From Haloactinomyces albus (GTDB taxonomy: Bacteria > Actinomycetota > Actinomycetes > Mycobacteriales > Pseudonocardiaceae), in assembly GCF_031458135.1 (NCBI RefSeq), contig NZ_JAVDXW010000001.1:2790001-2854000 (forward strand): 64,000 nucleotides of DNA. Direction: 5' to 3'. Made by a program: the position numbers and the translations under genes. The stretch's first letter is position 1; each line of letters starts with the position of its first letter. Positions 1 to 10,118 of this stretch are shown piece by piece. Below the pieces are notes generated by a model. It was not told the origin of the DNA. It made no database searches and saw only the letters and a list, made by a program, of their open reading frames with translations.

Positions 1-1151
1 GGGCGATGGTTCCGCACCGGGTGGGTCGGCTCGGCCGCCCGGTATTCCGGAATTCCTCGATCCTGGCGGACCCCGGTACTCGGGAATCCAGCGTCGCCGT
101 GACCCGTTCGGAAGACCGATACCAGGGCATGTCCGTGACGGAGGTAAGCGGGTACCGCATGGCTTCTACGATCGATTCGGAGCCTGGATGCCGCATGGGG
201 TGGTGGATCAGTACGGGCGATGGATCCCCGGACATCGCGACGTCCGAGGGCAATTTCTGCCGAATGGGTATTACGACCAGCAGGGACGCTGGCTCCCACA
301 TGGGCGGCTTGACGATGCCGGTCGCTGGGTACCGATGCGCTTCGACGGTGTTGCTTTCCACGATACCGGCGTGTACCACCCACGGACCGGGGCGCCCAGT
401 ACCACCGCAGGAGTCTCCACGTGGGCAGCCGCCTCTCTCGGCCGCAGGACAGCCTCGGCGAACGGAATCGCAGGAATTCTCCGCAAGCTCTGCAGAGCCA
501 GCGTGGCGACCTGCGACCGAAGCGGCGTTCGAGCAGCCGATTACCGCGGTGGGTGGCTCGGCGGAGGAATCGGGATCAAGTTCTCAGCTGGGAATCTCGG
601 ACAAAAATGAACCGTCCAGCCTTGACCACGAGAACCCGGAGCAGCATCTCGACAGCTCGTCAGACGAGGACAAATTCGGCAACCAACAATTATCGAAGAT
701 TGCTGACGAGGACCTTGAAAAGTTTCAAGGTGAATTGGTCGACGTCCTTGACGGCAGTTATGAAGAGCCGTCGGAAATCCCCGTGGATTCACTGGGCTCC
801 AGTGGTGGGAGTGACGACGTCCCGGGTGCCGCTTTGGCCGCGGGGGATGAGCCGTACTCTGCTCCGGAGTGCTTCGCCGATCCGAACTTCCGCGCTTCTC
901 GAGCCGATGCCATCAATATGATGCACAATTACCGTGAAGGTGAGTGGGAGAAAGGTGCCAAAGACTTCGAATCGATCGGTGACAGCTCTCCTGAACTTGC
1001 TGCGGTCGATTTGGAAGTGGCTATGGGAGCGCGAGCCTATACGTCGTGGCACTCATACGCCGACATTGACAGGGCACTGCGCGATAAACCAAAGGTGCTT
1101 ACCACGTCGCGGCCGAGCAAGATCGTCGATGTGTTGGTCGGGAATCTGTAG
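1..1151 (+). pseudogene. 3' part of a repeat-containing acidic protein, frameshifted
   Basis: The gene enters from the left edge. In the frame starting at base 2, bases 128-340 encode about six 12-residue repeats of the form x-Y/V-D-x-x-G-R-W-x-P-H-G (examples: YYDQQGRWLPHG, VVDQYGRWIPGH). Coding character then switches to the frame starting at base 6 near bases 389-400, which contain a GGGG and a CCC run. That frame continues through a Ser/Glu/Asp-rich stretch to a C-terminal region with an NMMHNYREGEW segment and a stop at 1151. I read this as one gene with a +1 frameshift, either true decay or a base-calling error. The family is not recognised. The next gene starts 47 bases downstream on the same strand. 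GC drops visibly after base 600, unlike the housekeeping genes that follow. Confidence 0.5.
128..340 (+). repeat. Tandem 12-codon repeats, D-x-x-G-R-W-x-P-H-G
   Basis: About six consecutive 36-nt units, read in the frame starting at base 2. Conserved positions are Asp3, Gly6, Arg7, Trp8, Pro10, His11 and Gly12. The fourth unit is one residue short. The regular aromatic/Gly/Pro spacing suggests a repetitive surface or binding stalk. This is inference. Confidence 0.55.
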
Positions 1152-1198
1152 AATTATTTCGGTGTTGTCTTCGTTCGGATTTTGAGTGGGGAGATCGG

Positions 1199-1927
1199 GT
1201 GCTTCCTCCGGAGTATGCGGTAAGGGATCTCGGTGCTCGTGGTGTGCGGGGCGACACTGGCATGGATCTTCGCCCGCGAAGTGTCCAAGAATCTTCCGAG
1301 TCTTTTCTTGGGATTCTTGCCGGAGCGGGCCTGGGGGCAGAAGGAGCCGGCGCGACGGGTGAGTATGCTAGTCAAGCTGCTGTGGTGATGCTGTTCACTC
1401 TGGAGGGCATGGTCCGGGAACCGGGGAACACCTGTATGACCGCACTCGCCGAATTCGCCCGGACGCACCGCTTCGCGACCTTCGAGTACCGCGTCAACGA
1501 TTCCAAGGGATGCGGGGGCGTGATGCGCGCGGCACCCGCTGCGGTGTGGTCCCACGCCCCGGCGGAGGCCTTCCACGTGGCGGCAGGGACCGCGGCACTG
1601 ACCCACAGCCACCCCAGCGGGTACCTGACGATCGGTGTTTACGCGGTCCTGGCGACCGATAATCTGCACGATGCGATGCTGCTGTCGGTGAACCACTCCG
1701 GTGACTCCGACTCCACCGGCATCGTCTGTGGAAACATCGCGGGTGCCGTGTACGGGACCCGCGTGGTTCCGCAGGAATGGCTGAATACTCTGGAGCTGCA
1801 CGATGTGATTCGCCGGCTTTCCGAGGACGCGTTCGCGGAGTTCAGCCCCGATCCCCCGACCGATGCCGCTTGGACACAGCGCTACCCCGCCTGGTGCCCC
1901 CGACCCAAGCAGGAGACACGGCGATGA
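1199..1927 (+). CDS. Truncated ADP-ribosylglycohydrolase-like protein
   Basis: This is a remnant of the ADP-ribosylglycohydrolase (ARH/DraG) family, whose members remove ADP-ribose from proteins or small molecules using two metal ions. The VNDSKGCGG...MRAAPAA block and the C-terminal VNHSGDSDSTG metal-binding motif are intact. The N-terminal D-D-T-Q-M metal motif is absent: the matching stretch reads EYASQAAVVML. Roughly 80 residues between the HSHPSGYL segment and the C-terminal motif are also missing compared with the second ARH domain of the next gene. It is 242 aa against about 300-350 for the family. The GTG start has a GGGGAG-like ribosome site a few bases upstream, and the stop overlaps the next start (ATGA, 1924-1927). 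It is probably inactive, and may be a decaying duplicate or a pseudo-enzyme. Confidence 0.65.
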   Translation: MLPPEYAVRDLGARGVRGDTGMDLRPRSVQESSESFLGILAGAGLGAEGAGATGEYASQAAVVMLFTLEGMVREPGNTCMTALAEFARTHRFATFEYRVNDSKGCGGVMRAAPAAVWSHAPAEAFHVAAGTAALTHSHPSGYLTIGVYAVLATDNLHDAMLLSVNHSGDSDSTGIVCGNIAGAVYGTRVVPQEWLNTLELHDVIRRLSEDAFAEFSPDPPTDAAWTQRYPAWCPRPKQETRR

Positions 1928-4900
1928 CCGACATTCCGCCCCGGCAGCCCGTCCCGAACGGCAACTCGCAATCGATCACCTGGTCCGACCGGTTCCGAGG
2001 TGCGATGTTGGGCGGGGCCGTCGGTGATGCGCTCGGCGCAGCAGTCCGTGACGAGACGATCCACAGCGTGTGGCAGTGGTTCGGCCCGCACGGGGTCTCC
2101 GACTATCTTCCGGTCTTCGGACGCCGCGGCGCCGCGACGGAACTGACCCAACTCACGGCGTTCACGCTGGAAGCCCTGCTGCGGGCGAAAGCCGAACAGG
2201 TCGACCCGGCCGGGCCCTGGCTGCCGACCGAGTTCGTTCGCGCCAATCACCTGCGCTGGCTGTACACCCAGGGGGTGCCGTGGGAATACGCGATGCGTTC
2301 CCATCTTCCGGCGCAGCCCGAACCGAACGGTTGGCTACTGGAGCGACCCGAACTGTTCTCCACCCGCAACCCGGCCGGTGCGTCGCTGCGCGGCATCGGC
2401 AGGCTTGCCACCCAGCCCGGGCCGAATGCGGGCGAACCGCCGCTGGGCACCGACAGCCTGGTCGACTGCGTCGTGTGGACCGCGCCGACGATGGTGTGGG
2501 CGAGCACCGAAGGGATCGTGTTCAAGGCGGGCGCCGACGTCGCGTACCGGCTCACCGCCGACGGCGATACGCAGGCGGCGAGTGGATTGCACGCCGACGT
2601 GCTCGCCCGGCTCATCCGTGCGACGCCGCTGTGGGACGCGGTCGCGGCTTCGGAGTCCTATCTCGCGAGGCTGTACCAGGGCGCGTCCGCGTCGATCGCC
2701 GTGCGACGCACGATCCACGCCGCAATGTCGGCCGCGCGGGGGCAGCGACCGGACCCGGCCACACTGGACATCGAGTTCGACACCGCAGGCAGGCTCGGCG
2801 AACTCGGCATCGCTCTGACGTGCGTCGCGAACTGCGACAGTTTCACCGACGCGGTCCTGATGGCGATCAACCACTCCGCGGACAGCAGCGTCACCGGAGC
2901 GCTCGCCGGGCAGCTCGCGGGCGCGATCCACGGCCCGGCCGCGATTCCCGAGCAATGGCTTGCCGAGCTCGAACTCGGCGAGATCCTCGAAACGCTGTGC
3001 ACCGATGCGGCCGAGGCATTCGCGCCACCACCTCCACCGCCCCCGCTGCCGAGGTGGGCGCAGCGCTACGTCGCCGACAGCAGGAATTCCTTCGCCGGTC
3101 CCCTCCAACTGGAACCGTCCGAACCCTCCGTGGCAGCCACGGCCGACACCGAACCGCTCCTGCCCGTCGATGGGCACGTGACCGATGCGCGGGAAAGATC
3201 GTGGTGGGAGCAAGCCGCCGAGCACACGGCCGGAATCCGGTCCTCGGAGTCGAAGTGGGAGCCGGAGCCGCAACCGGACACCGGTTCGCCGACGCAGGTG
3301 CTTCCCGTGATCGATGCCGCCGTCGTCGACGGGGAAGGAACCGGGGCCGAGTGGGGATCACCGGATCCCCCCGAATCCCCTTCATGGGAAGTCCCGGAAC
3401 CGTATGAGAGTGCGTGGTCGGTTCCCGCCGATCCGGCGAAGGCCGATCCGGGGCCGGTGGAGCAGTCTTTCCCGGCGTCGACGGAGCCTGCTCCACCGGA
3501 GGCGGACATCCCTGCCGAGCAGGTACGGGGATTCGAGCCGGATCCGGCCGGGTTCGCCGCCGGGAATCCGGTGGCCGATGATCCGCTCACACCGTATGCC
3601 GACGCCGCGGTTCCGGACACCGGGGTATCGATGCTCGAGGACGTCGCCGCGGAGGTTCCGGAGTGGGAGTTTCCCGTGGAGGCCGTGGAAGGCACGGAGG
3701 ACCCGGAAACCGCGGAAGGCATGCAGGCCGCAGGAGGTACGGAGGACGCGGAGACGTCGCCACCTGTCGAGCCCGCTGCCGCCGCGGCCGTACCGGAGCC
3801 GAGTGGCGTGCCCCAGCGGGAGGGTGGTGATCATGCGGCGGTGGAGGAGGTCGATGCCGTGGCACCCTCCCTGACCGAGCGCGTGCTCGGATGCTTCCTC
3901 GGGGGCGCACTCGGGGATGCGCTCGGCGCTGACCTCGCGGTCAGCACGGCGGAAGAGATCACCGAGCGGTTCGGTCCGAACGGCCCGACCGGCCTGCACG
4001 AGGCGTACGGTGTGCACGGGGCGATCACCGACGACACCCAGATGACGTTGTTCACTGCCGAAGGACTGATCCGTGCCGGAATCGCACGGCGCACCCTCGG
4101 CCGCGAGGACCCGCTCCCCGAGATCCAGCTCGCCTACCAGCGGTGGCTGCACACGCAGGGCGTCGAGTGGGAGGCAGCAGCGGGACCGTTGCACGCCGAG
4201 TGCCCCGAGCCCGACGGCTGGCTGGTCCGCGTGCCCGGACTGTTCGTCACTCGCGCCCCGGGCAAGACCGTGTTCCGATCCCTGGAGCGGTTCGGCCGTG
4301 GGTACGGGCAGGGGTCGCCGAGTGACCCGGTGAACGATTCCAAGGGATGCGGCGGTGCCATGCGTGCTGCCCCGGCGGCGTTGTGGTCGTCCGATCCGGC
4401 CGAGGTGTTCGAACTGGCGGCACACACGGCGGCACTGACGCACGGGCATCCGAGCGGCTATCTCTCCGCCGGTGCTTTCGCGGTCATCGTGCAGCAGGCC
4501 GTGTTGGGAAGGGGACTCGACGACGGCGTCTGGCTCGCATTGCAGGTGCTGGAGACCTGGGAGGGCCACGAGGAGACCAGTAAAGCTCTGGCGATGGCCG
4601 TCGATCTGGCCGCCTATGGCGTGCCGACCCCGCAGCAGATCGCGGAGACTCTCGGCGGCGGCTGGGTCGGCGAGCAAGCTCTGGCGATTGCGGTGTGCGC
4701 GACGCTGGCCGCGGGCGATGATGTCGAGCTCGCCCTGCGCACCGCGGTGCACCATTCCGGCGACAGCGACTCCACCGGGGCGATCTGCGGGAACATCATC
4801 GGTGCGCTGATCGGTATCGCAGGCCTGCCGGTCGCCTGGCTGGCCGAGCTCGAACTGCGGGACGTGGTCGAGCAGGTGGCCATGGACTGCGTCGCCGAGT

Positions 4901-5529
4901 TCGATCGGATCGCCGAGATCGATGAACAGGATCCGGAGCATGCCCACACGGTCCCGCCCGTCGACGAGGATTGGCACGAGCGTTATCCGGTCGGCCCCGA
5001 AGTGTCGGATGCGCTCGGTGCCGTCGACGACCCGCCGACACGGTTACTCGCCGCCGTCGAGGAGGATGGGGGCCTTCTCCGGCAGCCCGTGGAAGGTGAG
5101 TCGGTCGAACCCGAGCACCCGGTCGGCGCGGTCGAGTCCCCCGACCAGGAGGTCCCCGGCGAGATGGTCCGGGACGTGGCGGCAGATCCCGAGCCCGGCA
5201 GCACCGGGGAGGCCGGCAGCACCGGGGAGTACGGGATGCCTGCTCAGCTGTTCGATGTGGATTCCCGGCAGCCCAAGCCGGCGCCGCGCCGGATCAACAG
5301 CGTGGCGCGGGGCAACCTCGGGGCGTCCTCCGGCACGGAGGCCGGTGCTCCCGAAAGCAGTGTTGCCGAAGGCAACACCTTCGCAAGCGGCGGCCCGGTG
5401 TACACGGACCCGGACCTACGCCAGGACAGCAGCGGCCCGCACGGTGCGGACGACAACGAGAACGCCGTGGTCGACCAGGTCGGATTCGGAACTCCGGCAC
5501 GGCATCAGGTAGAGGACGAACACACGTGA
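1924..5529 (+). CDS. Two-domain ADP-ribosylglycohydrolase (degenerate plus intact)
   Basis: A 1201-aa protein with two ARH domains. Domain 1 (about residues 20-370) is degenerate. The D-D-T metal motif reads E73-L74-T75 and the C-terminal D-S-D motif reads D320-S-S322, so metal binding is probably lost. A Pro/Glu-rich linker follows, starting with a poly-Pro run (about 375-640). Domain 2 (about 650-995) keeps every family signature: LGGALGDALGA, D703-D704-T705-Q-M, VNDSKGCGG, THGHPSGYL and HSGD947SD949ST. The last roughly 200 residues are acidic and low-complexity. ATG 1924 is chosen over the in-frame GTG 1777 because it has an AGGAGA ribosome site and overlaps the preceding stop by 4 nt. The TNT-type toxin gene begins at 5526, again overlapping. 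The likely reaction is hydrolysis of an ADP-ribose linkage by domain 2. The substrate is unknown. Confidence 0.75.
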   Translation: MTDIPPRQPVPNGNSQSITWSDRFRGAMLGGAVGDALGAAVRDETIHSVWQWFGPHGVSDYLPVFGRRGAATELTQLTAFTLEALLRAKAEQVDPAGPWLPTEFVRANHLRWLYTQGVPWEYAMRSHLPAQPEPNGWLLERPELFSTRNPAGASLRGIGRLATQPGPNAGEPPLGTDSLVDCVVWTAPTMVWASTEGIVFKAGADVAYRLTADGDTQAASGLHADVLARLIRATPLWDAVAASESYLARLYQGASASIAVRRTIHAAMSAARGQRPDPATLDIEFDTAGRLGELGIALTCVANCDSFTDAVLMAINHSADSSVTGALAGQLAGAIHGPAAIPEQWLAELELGEILETLCTDAAEAFAPPPPPPPLPRWAQRYVADSRNSFAGPLQLEPSEPSVAATADTEPLLPVDGHVTDARERSWWEQAAEHTAGIRSSESKWEPEPQPDTGSPTQVLPVIDAAVVDGEGTGAEWGSPDPPESPSWEVPEPYESAWSVPADPAKADPGPVEQSFPASTEPAPPEADIPAEQVRGFEPDPAGFAAGNPVADDPLTPYADAAVPDTGVSMLEDVAAEVPEWEFPVEAVEGTEDPETAEGMQAAGGTEDAETSPPVEPAAAAAVPEPSGVPQREGGDHAAVEEVDAVAPSLTERVLGCFLGGALGDALGADLAVSTAEEITERFGPNGPTGLHEAYGVHGAITDDTQMTLFTAEGLIRAGIARRTLGREDPLPEIQLAYQRWLHTQGVEWEAAAGPLHAECPEPDGWLVRVPGLFVTRAPGKTVFRSLERFGRGYGQGSPSDPVNDSKGCGGAMRAAPAALWSSDPAEVFELAAHTAALTHGHPSGYLSAGAFAVIVQQAVLGRGLDDGVWLALQVLETWEGHEETSKALAMAVDLAAYGVPTPQQIAETLGGGWVGEQALAIAVCATLAAGDDVELALRTAVHHSGDSDSTGAICGNIIGALIGIAGLPVAWLAELELRDVVEQVAMDCVAEFDRIAEIDEQDPEHAHTVPPVDEDWHERYPVGPEVSDALGAVDDPPTRLLAAVEEDGGLLRQPVEGESVEPEHPVGAVESPDQEVPGEMVRDVAADPEPGSTGEAGSTGEYGMPAQLFDVDSRQPKPAPRRINSVARGNLGASSGTEAGAPESSVAEGNTFASGGPVYTDPDLRQDSSGPHGADDNENAVVDQVGFGTPARHQVEDEHT

Positions 5530-6555
5530 TCATCGGTATCGACGTGTTCGACGAGGAGTACAGCGCGCTCTGCTCGGTGGGTGGTCAGCCGTGCAGGTTG
5601 CACGGCGTGGACGGACAGGATTCCGTGGTGCTGCGGTGGCTGTCTCGGCAGCCGGCGGGGGCCGAGACGGATACCGCCGCTGCCCTCGGTCTCATCGGCT
5701 CGGGCAGTCGGATGGTGAGCAGTCGGACGAGCCGATGGTGGTACCGGTCGAACGGGCCGAAGCGATGGTTCTCGGTACCGATATCGAGTCGCTGACCGGA
5801 GGAGACCGGCAGCGGATGTTGCTGGATATCCGGGTGGGGCGATCGCCCCACCCGGCATCAGCCGTCGCTTCTGCAGCTTCGACGACCCGCTGGACGGCGG
5901 CTGGAGCATGCTGCTCGGTGCGGACGGTTGGTGGACGGTCTCCTACCGCAGCAGTGCGGGCGACGGCGAGTGGGAGCATTTTGCCGATCTGCTCGCCGCC
6001 GGAACTCACCTGCTCGGACGCCTGCTACGCAGCCCGGAGGAGTACCAGCGCGTGCCCGGCGAACCACTGGAGGACTACGAGTGTCCCCGGGGTGTTCTGC
6101 TGGACGAGCTGCCGCTGGCCGCGCTCGACGGCAAGTACCTCGATGAACTGCGAGCAGGTGTCGAGATCGACCGCTTCGGTGCTGTCGAGGGTAATCTCGC
6201 CCACCTCGCGGGCACGGCGCTGCCGCAACGCGGTGTCCCGCCCACGGCCGAGCCGGGGCAGCATCGGCGGTACCGGGTGACCTCGCCGTTCGCCGTGGTG
6301 ATCGGAACGGTACGCGGCGAGGACGGCGTGGTCGGTGGTGGAACCGCTTTTGTCCTCCCGCAGTCGCCTGCCGAGCTCGTCGCGGGGGGACTGGCTCGTC
6401 GAGGTGTGCCCCGCACGTGTGCGGGACTCGCCGTGAACGATCGGGCGACGGGTGCGAGAGTGCGACACCCTCTTGCCTCGGCAGGTAGAGTACCGACGTG
6501 TGGCGGGGACGAACCCGCGCCATCGAGTTCGTACCTGCCGTACCCCCCGTTTTGA
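5526..6555 (+). pseudogene. TNT-domain NAD+ glycohydrolase toxin gene, frameshifted
   Basis: No single frame covers the gene. Coding runs in one frame from GTG 5526 (MIIGIDVFDEEYSALCSV...), in a second around 5700-5845, and in a third from about 5840 on. The third contains GGWSMLLGADGWWTVSYRS, then VEIDRFGAVEGN, AGTALPQRGVPP, a basic H-R-R-Y-R-V segment and GGGTAFVLPQSPAELV. This order matches the tuberculosis necrotizing toxin (TNT) fold, which hydrolyses NAD+. Both switches fall near G or C runs (GGGG 5836, CCCC 5846). A G6 run at 6384-6389 may hide a third: with one G fewer the tail would read GDWLVEV and stop at 6436. Either the toxin is decayed or the sequence has homopolymer errors. The start overlaps the ARH stop (GTGA). 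No immunity-factor gene follows. Confidence 0.6.
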
Positions 6556-6571
6556 CCCTCTTCAAACGGGG
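6545..6571 (+). repeat. 8-bp inverted repeat over the rpsL -35 region
   Basis: CCCCGTTT (6545-6552) and AAACGGGG (6564-6571) are perfect complements 11 nt apart. They cover the -35 hexamer and half of the spacer of the promoter proposed next. It could be an operator, or a terminator for the upstream toxin gene. Confidence 0.4.
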
Positions 6572-6581
6572 CAGGTATCTT
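6552..6581 (+). promoter_or_regulatory. Putative str operon promoter
   Basis: TTGACC (6552-6557), an 18-nt spacer, then TATCTT (6576-6581). It is preceded by CCCGTTT, a block shared with the rplM promoter at 46967. The remaining 355 nt to rpsL hold no convincing gene and are read as a long 5' leader. Confidence 0.55.
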
Positions 6582-6936
6582 TATTGCTCGGACCCGAAAC
6601 CCATCGGGTCGGTCCGTATGCCCATGCGTACCAGTGTCCGCGTAGTTCGATGGTCACGATGACCGCAGCGGGCGATACGGAACTCCTCCTGACGGCCCAC
6701 TGGGGTTCACTCCCGCTGGGGCGCCATCGACGCCGTAAGGCAGAGGCGAGGGCGACACGCCCGACCTCGTGTCACGGGGTGGCGTGGGGGAGTCCCAAAT
6801 GCACAGTGCCACCATGGTGCTCGATACCGGGCGAGAAACACGGTGCTCGGCGCCAGGGTACGAACGGTGCTCGCCACGAGCGCTGGTGTGAACGAGTACC
6901 ACCGAAGACGCGAACGCTCAAGCAGAAAGCCGGTCC

Positions 6937-7310
<374 letters not shown>

Positions 7311-7311
<1 letters not shown>

Positions 7312-7781
7312 TGCCTCGCAAGGGTCCCGCCCCGAAGCGGTCGCTGGTCGCCGACCCCGTGTACAGCTCGCCGCTGGTCACCCAGCTGGTGAACAAGGTT
7401 CTGGTGGACGGAAAGCGTTCGCTGGCCGAGCGGATCGTGTACGCGGCACTGGAAGGCTGCAGGGAGAAGACCGGTACCGATCCGGTGGTGACGTTGAAGC
7501 GTGCGCTCGACAACGTCAAACCTTCCCTCGAGGTCCGCAGCCGCCGTGTCGGTGGCGCGACCTACCAGGTTCCGATCGAGGTCCGTGCGGGCCGTTCCAC
7601 CACCCTGGCCCTGCGCTGGCTGGTGCGTTTCTCGCGGCAGCGCCGCGAGAAGACCATGATCGATCGACTGACCAACGAACTGCTCGATGCGAGCAATGGT
7701 CTCGGCGCGAGCGTCAAGAAGCGCGAAGACACGCACAAGATGGCGGAGTCCAACAAGGCCTTCGCGCACTACCGGTGGTGA
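7311..7781 (+). CDS. rpsG: 30S ribosomal protein S7
   Basis: Primary 16S rRNA-binding protein that nucleates 30S head assembly. It is 156 aa, the usual length, opening [10 protein letters not shown] and containing the conserved [14 protein letters not shown] segment and the C-terminal [13 protein letters not shown] end. It overlaps rpsL by one base and is followed after 77 nt by fusA. Confidence 0.98.
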
Positions 7782-7858
7782 CGTCGGGTCGGCTTCTGCC
7801 CGCCTCGGCTCACCGATTCGACAGCTTCCAGCTGCTGTAGGGAACGGGGAGAGAACTC

Positions 7859-9961
7859 GTGGCACGCGACGTGCTGACTGACCTGACCAAGGTCCGCAAT
7901 ATCGGCATCATGGCCCACATCGACGCGGGCAAGACCACCACGACCGAGCGGATCCTGTACTACACCGGGATCAACTACAAGCTCGGCGAGGTCCACGACG
8001 GCGCTGCGACGATGGACTGGATGGCCGAGGAGCAGTCACGGGGTATCACCATTACCTCTGCTGCTACCACGACCTTCTGGGGCGACAACCAGATCAACAT
8101 CATCGACACCCCGGGGCACGTCGACTTCACCGTCGAGGTGGAGCGGTCGCTGCGCGTCCTGGACGGTGCCGTCGCGGTCTTCGACGGCAAGGAGGGTGTC
8201 GAGCCGCAGTCCGAGCAGGTCTGGCGGCAGGCGGACAAGTACGACGTGCCGCGCATCTGCTTCGTCAACAAGATGGACAAGCTCGGCGCGGACTTCTACT
8301 TCACGCTCGGCACGATCCGGGACCGGCTCAACGCCCGTCCGCTGGTGCTGCAGCTGCCGATCGGTACGGAGTCCGACTTCGAGGGCGTGGTCGACCTCGT
8401 CAGCATGAAGGCGCTGACCTGGCGCGGTGACGTTGCCAAGGGTGCGACCTACGAGATCGAGGAGATCCCGGAGGATCTCGTCGAGACCGCCCAGCGCTAC
8501 CGCACGGAACTGGTCGAGTCCGTCGCGGAGTCCAGCGAGGACCTGATGGAGACCTACTTCGGTGGTGAGGAACTGACCACCGAGCAGATCAAGCAGGGCA
8601 TCCGCACGCTCACCATCAACCGCGAGGCCTTCCCGGTCCTGTGCGGCACCGCCTTCAAGAACAAGGGTGTCCAGCCGATGCTGGACGCGGTACGCGACTA
8701 CCTGCCCTCGCCGCTGGACGTTCCGCCGGTGAAGGGGATGCTGCGCGACGGCGAGACCGAAGCCGAGCGCAAGCCCAGTACCAAGGAGCCGTTCTCGGCC
8801 CTGGCGTTCAAGGTCGCCGTACACCCGTTCTTCGGCAAGCTGACCTATGTCCGGGTCTATTCCGGCAGGATCGAGCAAGCCCAGCAGATCATGAACTCCA
8901 CGCGGGATCGCAAGGAGCGCATCGGAAAGCTGTTCCAGATGCACTCCAACAAGGAGAACCCGGTGGACGAGGCTCAGGCCGGGCACATCTACGCGATGGT
9001 CGGGCTCAAGGAGACCACCACCGGCGACACCCTGTGCGACATGCAGGACCAGATCGTGCTGGAGTCGATGAGCTTCCCCGAGCCGGTCATCGAGGTGGCC
9101 ATCGAGCCGAAGACCAAGGCCGACCAGGAGAAGCTCTCGACGGCGATCCAGAAGCTCGCCGAGGAGGACCCGACCTTCCAGGTCAAGCTCGACGACGAGA
9201 CCGGTCAGACCATCGTCAAGGGAATGGGCGAGCTGCACCTCGAGGTGCTGGTCAACCGGATGAAGTCGGACTTCAAGGTCGAGGCGAACATCGGTAAGCC
9301 GCAGGTGGCCTACCGGGAGACGATTCGCAAGACGATCGACAAGCACGAGTTCACGCACAAGAAGCAGACCGGTGGTTCCGGCCAGTTCGCCCGCGTGATC
9401 ATCAAGCTCGAACCGATCGAGCAGAGCTCGGAGAGCGCGACCTACGAGTTCAGCAATCAGGTCACGGGTGGCCGCATCCCGCGGGAGTACATTCCCTCGG
9501 TCGACGAAGGTGCGCAGGACGCCATGCAGTACGGTGTGCTCGCGGGCTATCCGCTGGTCGGCGTCAAGGTGACCCTGTTGGACGGTCAGTACCACGAGGT
9601 GGACTCCTCGGAGATGGCCTTCAAGGTCGCCGGTTCGCAGGCGATGAAGGAAGCGTCCGCGAAGGCCAGCCCGGCGATCCTCGAACCATTGATGGCGGTC
9701 GAGACGACGACACCCGAGGAATACATGGGTGACGTCATCGGCGACCTGAACTCCCGCCGTGGTCACGTTCAGGCCATGGAGGAGCGCGGCGGTTCCCGTG
9801 TCGTGAAGGCACTGGTCCCGCTGTCCGAGATGTTCGGGTACGTGGGCGATCTGCGTTCGAAGACGCAGGGTCGCGCGAACTACTCGATGCAGTTCGACTC
9901 CTACGGCGAGGTTCCGACGAACGTGGCCAAGGAGATCATTGCGAAGGCTACGGGGGAGTAA
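7859..9961 (+). CDS. fusA: Elongation factor G
   Basis: Translocation GTPase of the ribosome, 700 aa. The G-domain motifs are present in order: AHIDAGKTT near residue 20, RGITI in switch I, DTPGHVDF and NKMDKLGAD. Domains II-V continue through GGSGQFARV to the C-terminal sequence. The start is GTG, preceded by GGGGAGAG. It sits between rpsG and tuf as in the canonical str operon. Confidence 0.98.
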   Translation: MARDVLTDLTKVRNIGIMAHIDAGKTTTTERILYYTGINYKLGEVHDGAATMDWMAEEQSRGITITSAATTTFWGDNQINIIDTPGHVDFTVEVERSLRVLDGAVAVFDGKEGVEPQSEQVWRQADKYDVPRICFVNKMDKLGADFYFTLGTIRDRLNARPLVLQLPIGTESDFEGVVDLVSMKALTWRGDVAKGATYEIEEIPEDLVETAQRYRTELVESVAESSEDLMETYFGGEELTTEQIKQGIRTLTINREAFPVLCGTAFKNKGVQPMLDAVRDYLPSPLDVPPVKGMLRDGETEAERKPSTKEPFSALAFKVAVHPFFGKLTYVRVYSGRIEQAQQIMNSTRDRKERIGKLFQMHSNKENPVDEAQAGHIYAMVGLKETTTGDTLCDMQDQIVLESMSFPEPVIEVAIEPKTKADQEKLSTAIQKLAEEDPTFQVKLDDETGQTIVKGMGELHLEVLVNRMKSDFKVEANIGKPQVAYRETIRKTIDKHEFTHKKQTGGSGQFARVIIKLEPIEQSSESATYEFSNQVTGGRIPREYIPSVDEGAQDAMQYGVLAGYPLVGVKVTLLDGQYHEVDSSEMAFKVAGSQAMKEASAKASPAILEPLMAVETTTPEEYMGDVIGDLNSRRGHVQAMEERGGSRVVKALVPLSEMFGYVGDLRSKTQGRANYSMQFDSYGEVPTNVAKEIIAKATGE

Positions 9962-9981
9962 TCCCGTGTAGTTCGGTGGCG

Positions 9982-10010
9982 GCCCCGCTGCGGACTCTCC
10001 GTGGCGGGGC
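9982..10010 (+). terminator. Intercistronic hairpin between fusA and tuf
   Basis: GCCCCGC (9982-9988) pairs with GCGGGGC (10004-10010), and an inner CGGA/TCCG stem closes on CTC. No T-run follows, so it is more likely an attenuator or processing structure than a full terminator. It could let tuf be expressed separately. Confidence 0.4.
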
Positions 10011-10118
10011 GGGCACCAAACCCGACAGGACTCCGCCTGGCACGACTTCTCCGCGTGACAGCGCGGGGGCAAGGCACATCGCACGGCGGAAAGAACACAA
10101 GTCCAGGAGGACAATCCA

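Noticed and set aside
128..340. Repeats as a CRISPR array
   Set aside because: No identical repeats or unique spacers; the periodicity is codon-based and in frame. No CRISPR array or tRNA/rRNA gene was seen anywhere in the window.
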